Shown here in pieces: positions 1 to 7,678 of a stretch of DNA of 64,000 nucleotides (position 1 is the stretch's first letter; each line of letters starts with the position of its first letter). The stretch covers positions 62,563 to 126,562 of the forward strand of contig NZ_NGVS01000031.1 of assembly GCF_002777975.1 (NCBI RefSeq), read 5' to 3'. The position numbers were made by a program, and so were the translations under genes. Source of the stretch: Shewanella carassii. Lineage in GTDB: Bacteria; Pseudomonadota; Gammaproteobacteria; Enterobacterales; Shewanellaceae. The notes under the pieces were generated by a model. The model saw only the letters and a program-made list of their open reading frames with translations. It ran no database searches and was not told the DNA's origin.

Positions 1-447
1 TTCCAGGCCTTCGATCTGCGCGATTCCATGTCGGCGCAGGCTACCACTCTGCTGTTGCTGTTTCCCATGCATTGGAACGGTGCCCTCGACTATGCCCGTA
101 AACGGGCGATGGGCACAGTGCTCGGGGTGGCATATGGTATGGCGGTGCAGCTGTTGCTGTATGACTGGTCCGGTGTGCTCTTGTTGGTCGTGCCTATGCT
201 CTGGCTCGGGACTCTGCTGTTTGCCCAGGCCCATGTCAAAGAGGCCAGTGGCTCGGCGGTGGGCTTTGGTGCCATGACCACCCTAGGGATACTGTTCGGT
301 CAGTATTTGGCACCGGGTAATGATTTGATCTTCAGCGCTCTCTACCGCGTGAGCAGTATTCTGGTGGCCATAGTTGGCACCTTGTTGGCCTGTTATCTGT
401 TGCACCATTTACTCAACAGTTTTAAGGCGACGCATTTTGGTGAATAG
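1..447 (+). CDS. C-terminal part of a DUF2955/FUSC-like inner-membrane protein (5' end outside window)
   Basis: The reading frame is open from base 1 to the stop at 445-447, so the visible 148 residues are the tail of a longer protein. At least four hydrophobic helices are visible, including VLLLVVPMLWLGTLLF and a C-terminal stretch beginning SSILVAIVGTLLACYLL. The layout and the short ARKRAMGT segment between helices resemble the second membrane half of FUSC/DUF2955 proteins, which sit in the inner membrane and are often partnered with efflux membrane-fusion proteins. The family call is from memory. The substrate cannot be inferred because the upstream genes are not visible. Confidence 0.55.
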   Translation, partial: FQAFDLRDSMSAQATTLLLLFPMHWNGALDYARKRAMGTVLGVAYGMAVQLLLYDWSGVLLLVVPMLWLGTLLFAQAHVKEASGSAVGFGAMTTLGILFGQYLAPGNDLIFSALYRVSSILVAIVGTLLACYLLHHLLNSFKATHFGE

Positions 448-459
448 CGATTTGTAAAC

Positions 460-472
460 GATAATCGTTATC
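460..472. promoter_or_regulatory. Fur-box-like imperfect palindrome
   Basis: GATAATCGTTATC lies just after the first gene and about 200 bp upstream of tsdB. It resembles two of the three hexamers of a classical Fur box. A match this short in AT-rich sequence can occur by chance, and neither neighbour is an obvious iron gene. Confidence 0.2.
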
Positions 473-595
473 CAATATATTGTTAGCAAAGGGTTTTTTA
501 TAAAATCAAAATCGTAAGCAAATATTTCAAAGTTGGACTCATGTCGATGCTGTAAACCTTATGGCATAGGGATTGTGCCAAGGCGCCATGATTTT

Positions 596-609
596 TTGAT
601 ATTTATCGC
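596..609 (+). promoter_or_regulatory. Possible FNR/EtrA site upstream of tsdB
   Basis: TTGATATTTATCGC fits TTGAT-N4-ATCAA at eight of ten positions and lies 65 bp before the tsdB start codon. An anaerobic activator site would suit a gene pair for tetrathionate or thiosulfate respiration. The right half-site is weak. Confidence 0.35.
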
Positions 610-673
610 AAACTTCTCATATATGTGATTTGGATCTATGCTGTTCGCCATTACTCATAATGGGGGATAACAG

Positions 674-1291
674 ATGAAATCAATCACGCTCGCCGCTGGT
701 GGCCTGCTGCTGTTGGCTCAGTCCATAGGGACAGCCATGGCAACAGAACCGACTATGCCACCACAGGCCGCGCTTTGTGGCAGTTGCCACGGCCCTCAGG
801 GACAGGGCATTGAGCCACTGGGCCCGAGACTCGCCGGACTCTCAAGCCAGTATATTCAACAACAGATCAAGCTGTTCCAGGCCGGAACCCGCCAAAACGC
901 CACCATGATGCCTATGGCCATGACCCTGCAGGGAGATGAGGTTATCGGTCAGGTAGCGGATTACTTCGCGGCCCAGAGCGTCGCTGAAGTTAAACCTCAG
1001 CTCAGAGGTGAGCAGGTGGTATTTGCCGATCCGACTGAAAAACTGGTGTACCAGGGTGACTGGACCCGGAACCTACCCGCTTGTGTAACATGTCATGGCC
1101 CGTCAGGCCTGGGGGGCGGCACTTTCCCAAGGCTTGCCGGTCAGCAAGCCAGTTACATCAAGACTCAACTGCACGCCTGGCAGGATGGCAGCCGTAAAGG
1201 CGATGTCGATGGCATGATGGAGCATGTTGCCAAACAGCTCAACAGCGCCGAAATCGACGCCATCGCCAGTTATTTTGCCAATCTCAAGTAA
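674..1291 (+). CDS. tsdB: Diheme cytochrome c4-type protein, likely TsdB electron carrier
   Basis: A 205-residue protein with a cleavable signal peptide (residues 1-23, ending AMA) and two c-type heme motifs, CGSCH at 35-39 and CVTCH at 137-141. These sit in two similar halves of about 90 residues, the cytochrome c4 fold. Candidate Met ligands are in MMPMAM (78-83) and in DGMMEHV of the second half. It should be periplasmic. The stop lies 9 bases before the start of a TsdA-type diheme enzyme, and cytochromes of this kind next to tsdA (TsdB) are known to shuttle electrons to or from TsdA. A separate role as a general c4 donor to terminal oxidases is possible. Confidence 0.75.
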   Translation: MKSITLAAGGLLLLAQSIGTAMATEPTMPPQAALCGSCHGPQGQGIEPLGPRLAGLSSQYIQQQIKLFQAGTRQNATMMPMAMTLQGDEVIGQVADYFAAQSVAEVKPQLRGEQVVFADPTEKLVYQGDWTRNLPACVTCHGPSGLGGGTFPRLAGQQASYIKTQLHAWQDGSRKGDVDGMMEHVAKQLNSAEIDAIASYFANLK

Positions 1292-1300
1292 GGACGCAGC

Positions 1301-2353
1301 ATGAAAAAATCTACTCTGTTTATCATGGGTGCTGTGGCCGCAATGACAGCTCAGGCCCAGGCCGAGAATCTGCCCGATCGCCAGGCGCAACTGCCATCAT
1401 CACCCAAGGTGCAAGGGCAGGAATATCTGATCCCCAGACCACTGGATGCGATTCCGGCCGGCGCCTTTGGTGATAAGGTGCGTCAGGGCTATCAGTTGTT
1501 CGTCAATACTCAGCAACTGCGCGATAAATACGTCGGCAATGAGCTGAACTGTGTCAACTGCCATATGGATGCCGGCCGTAAGCCCAACGCTTCTCCTATC
1601 TGGGGCGCTTATTTTGCTTATCCTGCCTATCGGAAGAAGAACGACAAGGTCAACAGCTTCGAAGAGCGTATTCAGGGCTGTTTCACCTACTCAATGAACG
1701 GCAAGGCGCCAGAGAGCGGCAGCCCTGAGTTGGTGGCCTTGTCTGCCTATGCCTATTGGCTTGGGGTTGGTGGCTTGATGGATCAATACGGTGTCAAAGG
1801 CGAAGTGCCTGAACTGGCCGATGCCGAGCTTATCAAGGGCGGCAAACGGGAAGACTTCCCCATCCCTGAAGCCATTAAGCAGCAGTTGACGGTAGAGCAA
1901 CGCGCCAATCTGCCGGGCCGGGGTTACCCTTCAATACCCAAACCTGAATTGGCTTATGATCCGGCCCGCGGTGAGCAGGTTTATCAGGCTCATTGCCAGG
2001 CATGTCATGGCGCCGATGGCCAAGGTCAGGCGATAGCCGGTGTGTATGCCTTGCCACCGCTTTGGGGGCCGCAGAGTTTTAACTGGGGCGCCGGAATGCA
2101 CAGGGTCAACACGGCGGCCTTCTTTATCCACGAGAATATGCCACTGGGCAAGAGTATGCAGCTGACCACTCAACAAGCCTGGGATGTAGCCGCCTATATC
2201 AACTCCCATGAACGTCCTCAGGATCCCCGCTTCAAAGGAAAGCTCGAGGAAACCCAAGGCAAGTATCACAAGCATGCCGGTTACTACGGTAAAGAGGTAA
2301 AGGGTACCTTGCTGGGCAAAGAGGCTTATCCCATCTTCCCCAAGAAGTCGTAA
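1301..2353 (+). CDS. tsdA: TsdA-family diheme thiosulfate dehydrogenase / tetrathionate reductase
   Basis: A 350-residue exported protein (signal peptide to about residue 21, AQA-E) with heme motifs CVNCH at 84-88 and CQACH at 232-236. The segment IQGCFTYSMNG at 124-134 is the TsdA signature. Its Cys127 corresponds to the rare cysteine axial ligand of heme 1 in characterised TsdA enzymes, which interconvert thiosulfate and tetrathionate in the periplasm. The second heme domain has Met in HENMPLGKSM, suitable as a distal ligand. The pair with the preceding cytochrome c4 gene forms a two-gene operon ending in a strong terminator. Direction of catalysis in vivo cannot be read from sequence; in shewanellae tetrathionate reduction is plausible. 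Confidence 0.85.
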   Translation: MKKSTLFIMGAVAAMTAQAQAENLPDRQAQLPSSPKVQGQEYLIPRPLDAIPAGAFGDKVRQGYQLFVNTQQLRDKYVGNELNCVNCHMDAGRKPNASPIWGAYFAYPAYRKKNDKVNSFEERIQGCFTYSMNGKAPESGSPELVALSAYAYWLGVGGLMDQYGVKGEVPELADAELIKGGKREDFPIPEAIKQQLTVEQRANLPGRGYPSIPKPELAYDPARGEQVYQAHCQACHGADGQGQAIAGVYALPPLWGPQSFNWGAGMHRVNTAAFFIHENMPLGKSMQLTTQQAWDVAAYINSHERPQDPRFKGKLEETQGKYHKHAGYYGKEVKGTLLGKEAYPIFPKKS

Positions 2354-2375
2354 GGCAAGAGCCTTAATCTATTCG

Positions 2376-2401
2376 GCGCGCCACTAGGCGCGCTTTTTTT
2401 G
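2376..2401 (+). terminator. Rho-independent terminator of tsdBA
   Basis: Perfect 7-bp GC stem GCGCGCC / GGCGCGC (2376-2382, 2387-2393), ACTA loop and a run of eight T, 23 bases after the tsdA stop. Confidence 0.9.
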
Positions 2402-2485
2402 TTTGGCAGTACAGGGTTGGGAACTTGACTCTGTGGCTTTAGCCCGAGGGCTGGTAATTGACTGACTGAAGCCATGAAAAAGTAA

Positions 2486-2515
2486 AAGGCCGGTCTCAGG
2501 GGGAGGACCGGCCTT
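2486..2515 (-). terminator. Terminator of the leftward hypothetical gene
   Basis: A 10-bp stem AAGGCCGGTC / GACCGGCCTT with a 10-base loop. On the minus strand it is followed by TTACTTTTT. It lies 56 bases downstream of the stop at 2572. Confidence 0.8.
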
Positions 2516-2571
2516 GGATACTGATGAGCTCAAACGGAGATGAGCCTAAGCATCACGCTCTGCTCAGATGA

Positions 2572-2967
2572 TCAGAGGTTGTTTTCCAGGTATTGACGGA
2601 TAGCCGTGTCGTTAAAGACACAGGCGTGGTTGCCGCCGAAACCGACTTCGAGAGCGAAAACGCCATCACCGATACGCATGTTCTTGGCTTCTTCGGCATT
2701 GTCGTTGATGTTCTTGATATGCAGAGTCTTGATCTGCGCAACAATCTCTTCCTTGGCGTCCTGGTCGTTGGCGAGTTCTTTGAACGCGGATTTGACACGA
2801 TCCAGTGCATAGGTGGGCACGTACATGATCTCTTTGGCGCTGTCGAAGCTGTCCCAGTCAAAGGTTACGTCCAGGTCGGCATCCAGAATGCTCTTTATGT
2901 CCTGTTTGAACTCAACCACATACTGCTCTTCGATAGAGCGCTTCCATTGCTTTTCTTGTAAACCCAT
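2572..2967 (-). CDS. Conserved-looking hypothetical cytosolic protein
   Basis: A 131-residue acidic protein starting MGLQEKQWKRS. The ATG at 2967 is chosen because AGAAGGAAAT stands directly in front of it; the frame is open for another 14 codons upstream without a ribosome site. There is no signal peptide or membrane helix. The N-terminal half is helical and charged (KRSIEEQYVVEFKQDIKSIL), and the C-terminal part carries GDGVFALEVGFGGNHACVF. I do not recognise the family. It is a single-gene unit with its own terminator and is convergent with tsdBA. The clear start site and codon use support a real gene. Confidence 0.75.
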   Translation of the reverse strand: MGLQEKQWKRSIEEQYVVEFKQDIKSILDADLDVTFDWDSFDSAKEIMYVPTYALDRVKSAFKELANDQDAKEEIVAQIKTLHIKNINDNAEEAKNMRIGDGVFALEVGFGGNHACVFNDTAIRQYLENNL

Positions 2968-3609
2968 TATTTCCTTCTCTATAAGTTGAGGAGAGCGCGT
3001 ACTGGCCACTCAAGCAACCGATTTACGCCCCCAAATCATATCCCTTGGTTTGTTTCCAAGGAGGTAAACCGGGGCCAGTCTACCTACTTTGTGGCATGGG
3101 ATCCATAGGGTTATAACCGAAAAATGCTTCCTTAAAATTAAGTTAAAAACTCAGCTAATCAATGAGATTGGTTATTTCTGTCCGGGGAACGGCTATTTGT
3201 TCGCGATCGAAAACACTCGTTAGCAACTCTCTAGCGCTGATGGCAAATCCTCGCTGCGCTAGGGACGGAAAGGCGTTTGGCCATTATGTTTAGCGTCAGA
3301 CTGAGGCGGTGGTCGCCCGCGCCTTATCACCGACTCTTGGGGTTGAAATTTGGCATTGGCTTGAGCAGGGGCGCAGCAGATGTGACCGCAGTTTGCTCCA
3401 TTATGATGGGGAGTCTTGGCTATTGGCTGCAGCAATATCGGGAGAAATGCTTACTCTTTGTTGGGAAGATTACTTTCTTTAGCTTGGCAGTTCAGCTGCT
3501 GTCTATTGGCAAGCTGTGTACCCTGGGGCAAGATGAAACAGGCCGTATGTCGTTTTGCTCGAACTTTCAGTATAAGCTTGCCCATTCAATCAGGATCACA
3601 GGGATTGTC
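2968..3609. other. Intergenic stretch without a supported gene
   Basis: This 640-bp gap lies between the divergent hypothetical gene and the GFA gene. The GFA frame is open back to 3277, but that extension (Arg- and Cys-rich, no ribosome site, no resemblance to GFA proteins) looks non-coding. Promoters for both neighbours must lie here. I see no strong hairpin or repeat. Confidence 0.5.
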
Positions 3610-3990
3610 ATGACTCAGACTCACTATATTGCCCGTTGCCATTGTGGCGGGATTCAGTTGGCGCTCACGTTTCCCGAAGGAGTGAACAATGTTCGTCGGT
3701 GTGATTGCTCCATGTGTCGCCGCCGCGGTGCGCCGGTAGCCTCTGTGTCCTTGACCAATCTCAAGCTGGTGAGCGGTGCAGAGCTGCTCAGCTGTTATCA
3801 GTTCAATACCCATACCGCTAAACATTATTTCTGTAGTCGCTGCGGTATCTATACTCACCATCAACGGCGCTCGAATCCACAGGAGTATGGCGTTAATCTG
3901 GGGTGCATCGACGAGTTGGATCCTTTTGTCTTCAAGGATGCTCCCGTGATGGATGGCATCAATCATCCCGCTGACAGGGAGGTCTTATGA
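3610..3990 (+). CDS. GFA-family zinc protein (glutathione-dependent formaldehyde-activating enzyme-like)
   Basis: A 126-residue protein starting MTQTHYIARCHCGGIQ. It carries the cysteine pattern of the GFA/CENP-V fold: CHCGG near residue 10, CDCSMC near 35-40 and CSRCG near 78-82, which bind two zinc ions. The ATG at 3610 is the only start that gives a normal GFA length. Most family members are not true S-hydroxymethylglutathione synthases and their substrates are unknown. The gene overlaps the next one by four bases (ATGA), so the two are translated together. Confidence 0.8.
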   Translation: MTQTHYIARCHCGGIQLALTFPEGVNNVRRCDCSMCRRRGAPVASVSLTNLKLVSGAELLSCYQFNTHTAKHYFCSRCGIYTHHQRRSNPQEYGVNLGCIDELDPFVFKDAPVMDGINHPADREVL

Positions 3991-4193
3991 CCGATAAGTC
4001 CGTCGCTCGCTGCCCTGTATGTCAACAAGCCAACCAATGCGCCATGGCGGCCGGGACAGATCCTGCGCTTTGCTGGTGCATGAAGGCTGACTTCAGTTAC
4101 CTGGAGTTGGCGCTGCGAGAGATTCCCAAACACAGTTGTATCTGCCGACACTGTTTAATCAATATAAAGAAAAATGCCGCTCACCATGAGTGA
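3987..4193 (+). CDS. Small cysteine-rich CWC-family protein
   Basis: A 68-residue protein with nine cysteines. These include CPVC (9-12), a Cys at 18, the CWC triplet (29-31) and CICRHC (51-56), matching the Cys_rich_CWC family of small putative metal-binding proteins. Its start overlaps the stop of the GFA gene and its stop falls inside the following terminator. The function of the family is unknown. The coupling with a zinc-binding GFA protein is the only contextual clue. Confidence 0.75.
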   Translation: MTDKSVARCPVCQQANQCAMAAGTDPALCWCMKADFSYLELALREIPKHSCICRHCLINIKKNAAHHE

Positions 4194-4203
4194 GCGGCAT
4201 TTT
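4171..4203. terminator. Bidirectional terminator between the CWC gene and deaD
   Basis: A perfect 14-bp inverted repeat (4171-4184 and 4190-4203, 5-base loop) has A-rich left and T-rich right flanks, so it can terminate both convergent transcripts. It overlaps the last codons of the CWC gene. Confidence 0.9.
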
Positions 4204-4228
4204 TACCGAGTCAATTTAATCCGCTGGC

Positions 4229-6031
4229 TCAGCCGCGGTCGTCACGACGACGGGGCTTACGATCCGGACGGCGCTCTCCAGAGTGCTTGCGAGGGCGACG
4301 AGCAGGGCGCTGTTCACCTTCGAAGCTCTGGCTACCGGCTTCACGGATATTGATAGGCTTGCCACATACCCGAACTTTCTTCAGGTGCGCCAGTACGTCT
4401 TTAGGCATACCTGCGGGCAGATCGACTGTAGTCAGAGAGTCAAACAGTTGGATCTGGCCAATGTAACGACTGTCTATGCTGGCTTCGTTGGCGATGGCAC
4501 CCACGATATTGCCCACACCCACACCGTGCTCACGACCCACATCCAGTACATAACGGCACATCTGCAGATCCGGGTTATCCTTCAGGGATTCGGCCTTGCC
4601 GAGATCGCCGGGAACCGGACGAGAGTCACGACGACGCGAACCGCGATCTTCCCGTGAGCCACGATCGTCGCGTGAGCTGCGATCATCACGGCTGTCACGC
4701 TGACGTTCCTGGATCGGAGGCAACTGCAGCGGACGCTCCTGCTGTACCTGTTGCAGCAGTGCGGCCGCCAGAATATCTGTGTCCACTTCCAACTGCTGAC
4801 ACAGCTGAGCCACGGCGCCCTTCATAAAGTCCAGCTCTTCGTTGGCTATGATGGCAGCAACCTGCTCGCCCAGGCGTGACAGACGGCGCTCGGCCACAGT
4901 TTCAGGGCTTGGGATCTTCATCGGTGAAATACGGCTGTTGGTGGCACGCTCAATGGTGCGCAGCATGCGCATCTCTCTGTGAGTCACAAACAGAATCGCC
5001 ATTCCGGTACGACCGGCGCGGCCGGTACGACCGATACGGTGTACATAGGCTTCGGTATCGTAAGGGATGTCATAGTTGACCACGTGACCGATACGTTCAA
5101 CGTCCAGACCACGGGCGGCAACATCGGTGGCAATCAAAATGTCCAGCTTACCGGACTTGAGTTGATCCACGGCGCGCTCACGGGCCTGTTGGTTCATATC
5201 ACCGTGCAGTGGCGATGAGGCGTAACCGCGGGCCTCCAGCTTCTCGGCCAGTTCCACACAAGAGTTACGGGTACGCACAAAGATGATGATACCTTCGGTG
5301 TTTTCCACTTCGAGTACACGCACCAGGGCTTCCAGCTTGTTGTGCTGAGATACCTGCACAAAGCGCTGCTCGATGGAGTCAACCGTGGTGTGGCTGGCGG
5401 CAATGCTGATGGTGGCAGGGTTGTTCAGGTGCTTGTTGGCAACCCGCTTGATCTGCTCAGGCATGGTGGCAGAGAACAGTGCCAGCTGACGCTCGGCCGG
5501 AGTATGATCCAAGATCCACTCGATATCGTCGATAAAGCCCATTTTCAGCATTTCATCGGCTTCATCCAGCACCAGAGCCTTGAGGCTGTCGAGCTTGAGG
5601 GTGCCACGGCGCATATGGTCCATGACCCGGCCTGGTGTACCAACTACGACCTGAGGACCACGACGCAGCGCCTGCAGTTGTTGGTGCATGCTTTGACCGC
5701 CATAGATAGGCAGTACATGGAAACCTTTCATGAATTTGGCATAGCTGGAGAAAGCTTCTGCTACCTGTACCGCCAGTTCGCGGGTCGGTGCCAGCACCAG
5801 GATTTGCGGTGCGTTGAGGTTATGATCTGTTGCATTAAGCAGAGGCAGAGCAAAGGCGCCGGTCTTACCCGTACCTGTCTGTGCCTGGCCGAGAATATCC
5901 TGGCCCGCCATCAGGGGGGCGATACTCGCGGCTTGAATTGGGGTCGGATTCTCATAGCCGAGCTCATCTAGAGCACGCAGCAATGCCTCGGAGAGGCCGA
6001 GTTCCCGGAAAGTTTTTTCATTGGATGACAT
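4229..6031 (-). CDS. deaD: DEAD-box ATP-dependent RNA helicase DeaD/CsdA
   Basis: A 600-residue protein with the complete DEAD-box set: Q motif around F8 and PTPIQ (29-33), Walker A AQTGTGKT (50-57), VLDEADEM, SAT and HRIGRTGRAG. The C-terminal extension has an acidic/arginine linker of repeated RDDRGS-type units, a DbpA-like RNA-binding domain (GREHGVGVGNIVGAIANEA) and a basic tail RRPRKHSGERRP. Its length is close to E. coli DeaD (629). The enzyme unwinds structured RNA in ribosome assembly and mRNA decay, especially in the cold. It lies downstream of an M28 peptidase gene on the same strand, but the 170-bp gap suggests its own promoter. Confidence 0.95.
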   Translation of the reverse strand: MSSNEKTFRELGLSEALLRALDELGYENPTPIQAASIAPLMAGQDILGQAQTGTGKTGAFALPLLNATDHNLNAPQILVLAPTRELAVQVAEAFSSYAKFMKGFHVLPIYGGQSMHQQLQALRRGPQVVVGTPGRVMDHMRRGTLKLDSLKALVLDEADEMLKMGFIDDIEWILDHTPAERQLALFSATMPEQIKRVANKHLNNPATISIAASHTTVDSIEQRFVQVSQHNKLEALVRVLEVENTEGIIIFVRTRNSCVELAEKLEARGYASSPLHGDMNQQARERAVDQLKSGKLDILIATDVAARGLDVERIGHVVNYDIPYDTEAYVHRIGRTGRAGRTGMAILFVTHREMRMLRTIERATNSRISPMKIPSPETVAERRLSRLGEQVAAIIANEELDFMKGAVAQLCQQLEVDTDILAAALLQQVQQERPLQLPPIQERQRDSRDDRSSRDDRGSREDRGSRRRDSRPVPGDLGKAESLKDNPDLQMCRYVLDVGREHGVGVGNIVGAIANEASIDSRYIGQIQLFDSLTTVDLPAGMPKDVLAHLKKVRVCGKPINIREAGSQSFEGEQRPARRPRKHSGERRPDRKPRRRDDRG

Positions 6032-6200
6032 GGGTTGTAGCCTTGTGGACGCGTCTGGATGACGCAGAAAGTTTCACAGACAGAAAATCAACCCCGTGTC
6101 GATTTCCCGCACCGAAAACGCCAGATTATAACAGCGAAATCTGCTATTTTCCACGGCTAAAGGTGTTTTTATGGCAAATTTAAAGCAAATAGTAGGCCAA

Positions 6201-7259
6201 CTATCGGTTTTGTAACTGTTTCGATGGCAGTCGCAGCAGCAGATCGGCCGCTTCGGCCACGGCGCCGATGAATGGATAATCCAGTCTGTCGGGCGTGTCG
6301 TCACGGGTGTGGTACTGGGCGTGGGCGGGTACGCCGAAATAGAGCCAGGGGATCTCGGCTCGGTGGAAGGGGTAATGATCCGAGGCCCTGAGCCAGTCGC
6401 TGCGCTGCACGCTGCGGCCAATGGGGCGCGGATGACTGGGGCGAATGCACAGGCCTGTGCCCGCCATCAGATAGGCGCTGAAGTCATCATAGTGGTGGAA
6501 ATAGCGGCTGCCTTCGAGGTAGATGGCATAGGGAAGCCCGGGCCTGCCTATCATGTCCAGATTGACCGCCAGCGAGATGTGCTCGGCAAAACCGCTTTGC
6601 TGCAAAGCGCTCACCAAGGCTTTGCTGCCATAGAGTCCGGGTTCTTCGGCGTCACTGGTAATAAACAGCAGGTTGTAGCGACTGGGCTCTTGCTTGACTC
6701 TCTGGGCGATGGCCAGCAATGCCGCCACGCCAGAGGCGTTGTCATCGGCCCCCGGATAAAAGCCCGGACCGCGATCGCCTAGGTGATCATAGTGGGCAAT
6801 TAGCAGGCGCCACTCAGTGGTCGGTCTAGCTGCCGGTAGCCAGCCCAAAAGGTTGATGCCCTGAACTTGAGTAAAGCCATCGACATAGTTGAATGAGTGT
6901 TGAAAGCCGCTCAAGGCCTGGGTCAGGGGCGGAAATACCGAAGTGAGCGGCTGCAGGCCGATTAGTTCAAAGCGCTCTGTGAGGTACTCACGGCTGAGCG
7001 CAGCGCCTTGGGTGCCGCTGCGCCGACCTTGCAATCTGGGCGAGGCCAACACTTCGACATCCTGTTGCAGCTGCGTCGTCTCGGCCCAGCTCAGTTGAAT
7101 CTCAGCGCCGCAGCGTTCGGGCGAGCTGCTGCAGCCGGCAGCAAGCATCGGCAATATCAATAGGAGTGCCCACAGCGGCAGGCGGATAGAGAGTGCCCAC
7201 AGCGGGGGAGGGATAGATAGTCCCCACAGCGGCGGGCGGATAAAGAGTGTCATCGGCAT
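6201..7259 (-). CDS. M28-family zinc aminopeptidase, predicted lipoprotein
   Basis: A 352-residue protein with a signal peptide ending in the lipobox LAAGC, so a lipoprotein. The M28 zinc ligands are recognisable: HYDHLG, GADDNASG, SDAEEPGLYGS, LDMIGRP and the final His in SDHYPFHRA. Members are co-catalytic zinc aminopeptidases. The start is uncertain: GGAGG stands 4 bases before the ATG at 7259 and 10 bases before a second ATG at 7253. The signal peptide is unusual because its hydrophobic part contains three 9-residue repeats of the form PLW(A/G)L(S/L)I (see findings). Neighbours are unrelated housekeeping genes on the same strand. Confidence 0.85.
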   Translation of the reverse strand: MPMTLFIRPPLWGLSIPPPLWALSIRLPLWALLLILPMLAAGCSSSPERCGAEIQLSWAETTQLQQDVEVLASPRLQGRRSGTQGAALSREYLTERFELIGLQPLTSVFPPLTQALSGFQHSFNYVDGFTQVQGINLLGWLPAARPTTEWRLLIAHYDHLGDRGPGFYPGADDNASGVAALLAIAQRVKQEPSRYNLLFITSDAEEPGLYGSKALVSALQQSGFAEHISLAVNLDMIGRPGLPYAIYLEGSRYFHHYDDFSAYLMAGTGLCIRPSHPRPIGRSVQRSDWLRASDHYPFHRAEIPWLYFGVPAHAQYHTRDDTPDRLDYPFIGAVAEAADLLLRLPSKQLQNR

Positions 7260-7332
7260 CCTGCCTCCGGCAACGGCAATCAACTCAAGCTATGTTGCAG
7301 TTTATACCATTCCCCGAGACGGGGTTGCCCGC

Positions 7333-7677
7333 TTATTTAACGAGTTGTGCCGCGCCGCCCTGCGGAGCGTTGTGGTTACGGCTGGCCGAAGGTGTTTCGG
7401 TTTCCGCTCGACCCTTGAGCCTGAACGCTTCAATACCCGACACCAAATGACGCTTGGCGCCTATGGTGACCAGCGTCGCCGGCGGCAGGGCACTGGGTTC
7501 AACCAGCGCCCTACGGCCATCGGGCAGGGCGACGGTAGTCCCGTCCGGGCCGGAATGCACCACTTCACCCAAATAGCGTTTGCAGTTGCCCACCAAGGGG
7601 TCAAAAGCCGCCAGCAATAAACCCGCCATACAGGGAGCCAGGGCCAATAACAGTAGTCTGTTGCCTGTCACCGTCAC
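7333..7677 (-). CDS. Hypothetical protein with N-terminal membrane anchor, coupled to uvrA
   Basis: About 114 residues. One hydrophobic segment (LLLLALAPCMAGLLLAAF, near 8-25) is followed by a small polar domain (CKRYLGEVVHSGPDGTTVALPDGRR) and a low-complexity tail. The start is a GTG at 7677 or 7671, placed directly after the uvrA stop, with GAGGTGA bridging the two genes, so translation is probably coupled. I do not recognise the family. The pattern fits a membrane-anchored or periplasmic small domain. The frame is open over its full length and sits neatly between uvrA and the M28 gene. Confidence 0.6.
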   Translation of the reverse strand: MTVTGNRLLLLALAPCMAGLLLAAFDPLVGNCKRYLGEVVHSGPDGTTVALPDGRRALVEPSALPPATLVTIGAKRHLVSGIEAFRLKGRAETETPSASRNHNAPQGGAAQLVK

Positions 7678-7678
7678 C

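Noticed and set aside
460-472. A firm Fur-regulated promoter
   Set aside because: Only a short partial match, and no iron-related gene is adjacent, so it is kept as a low-confidence site only.
3277-3609. Upstream extension of the GFA reading frame
   Set aside because: The extension has no ribosome site, does not resemble GFA proteins and the family length fits a start at 3610.
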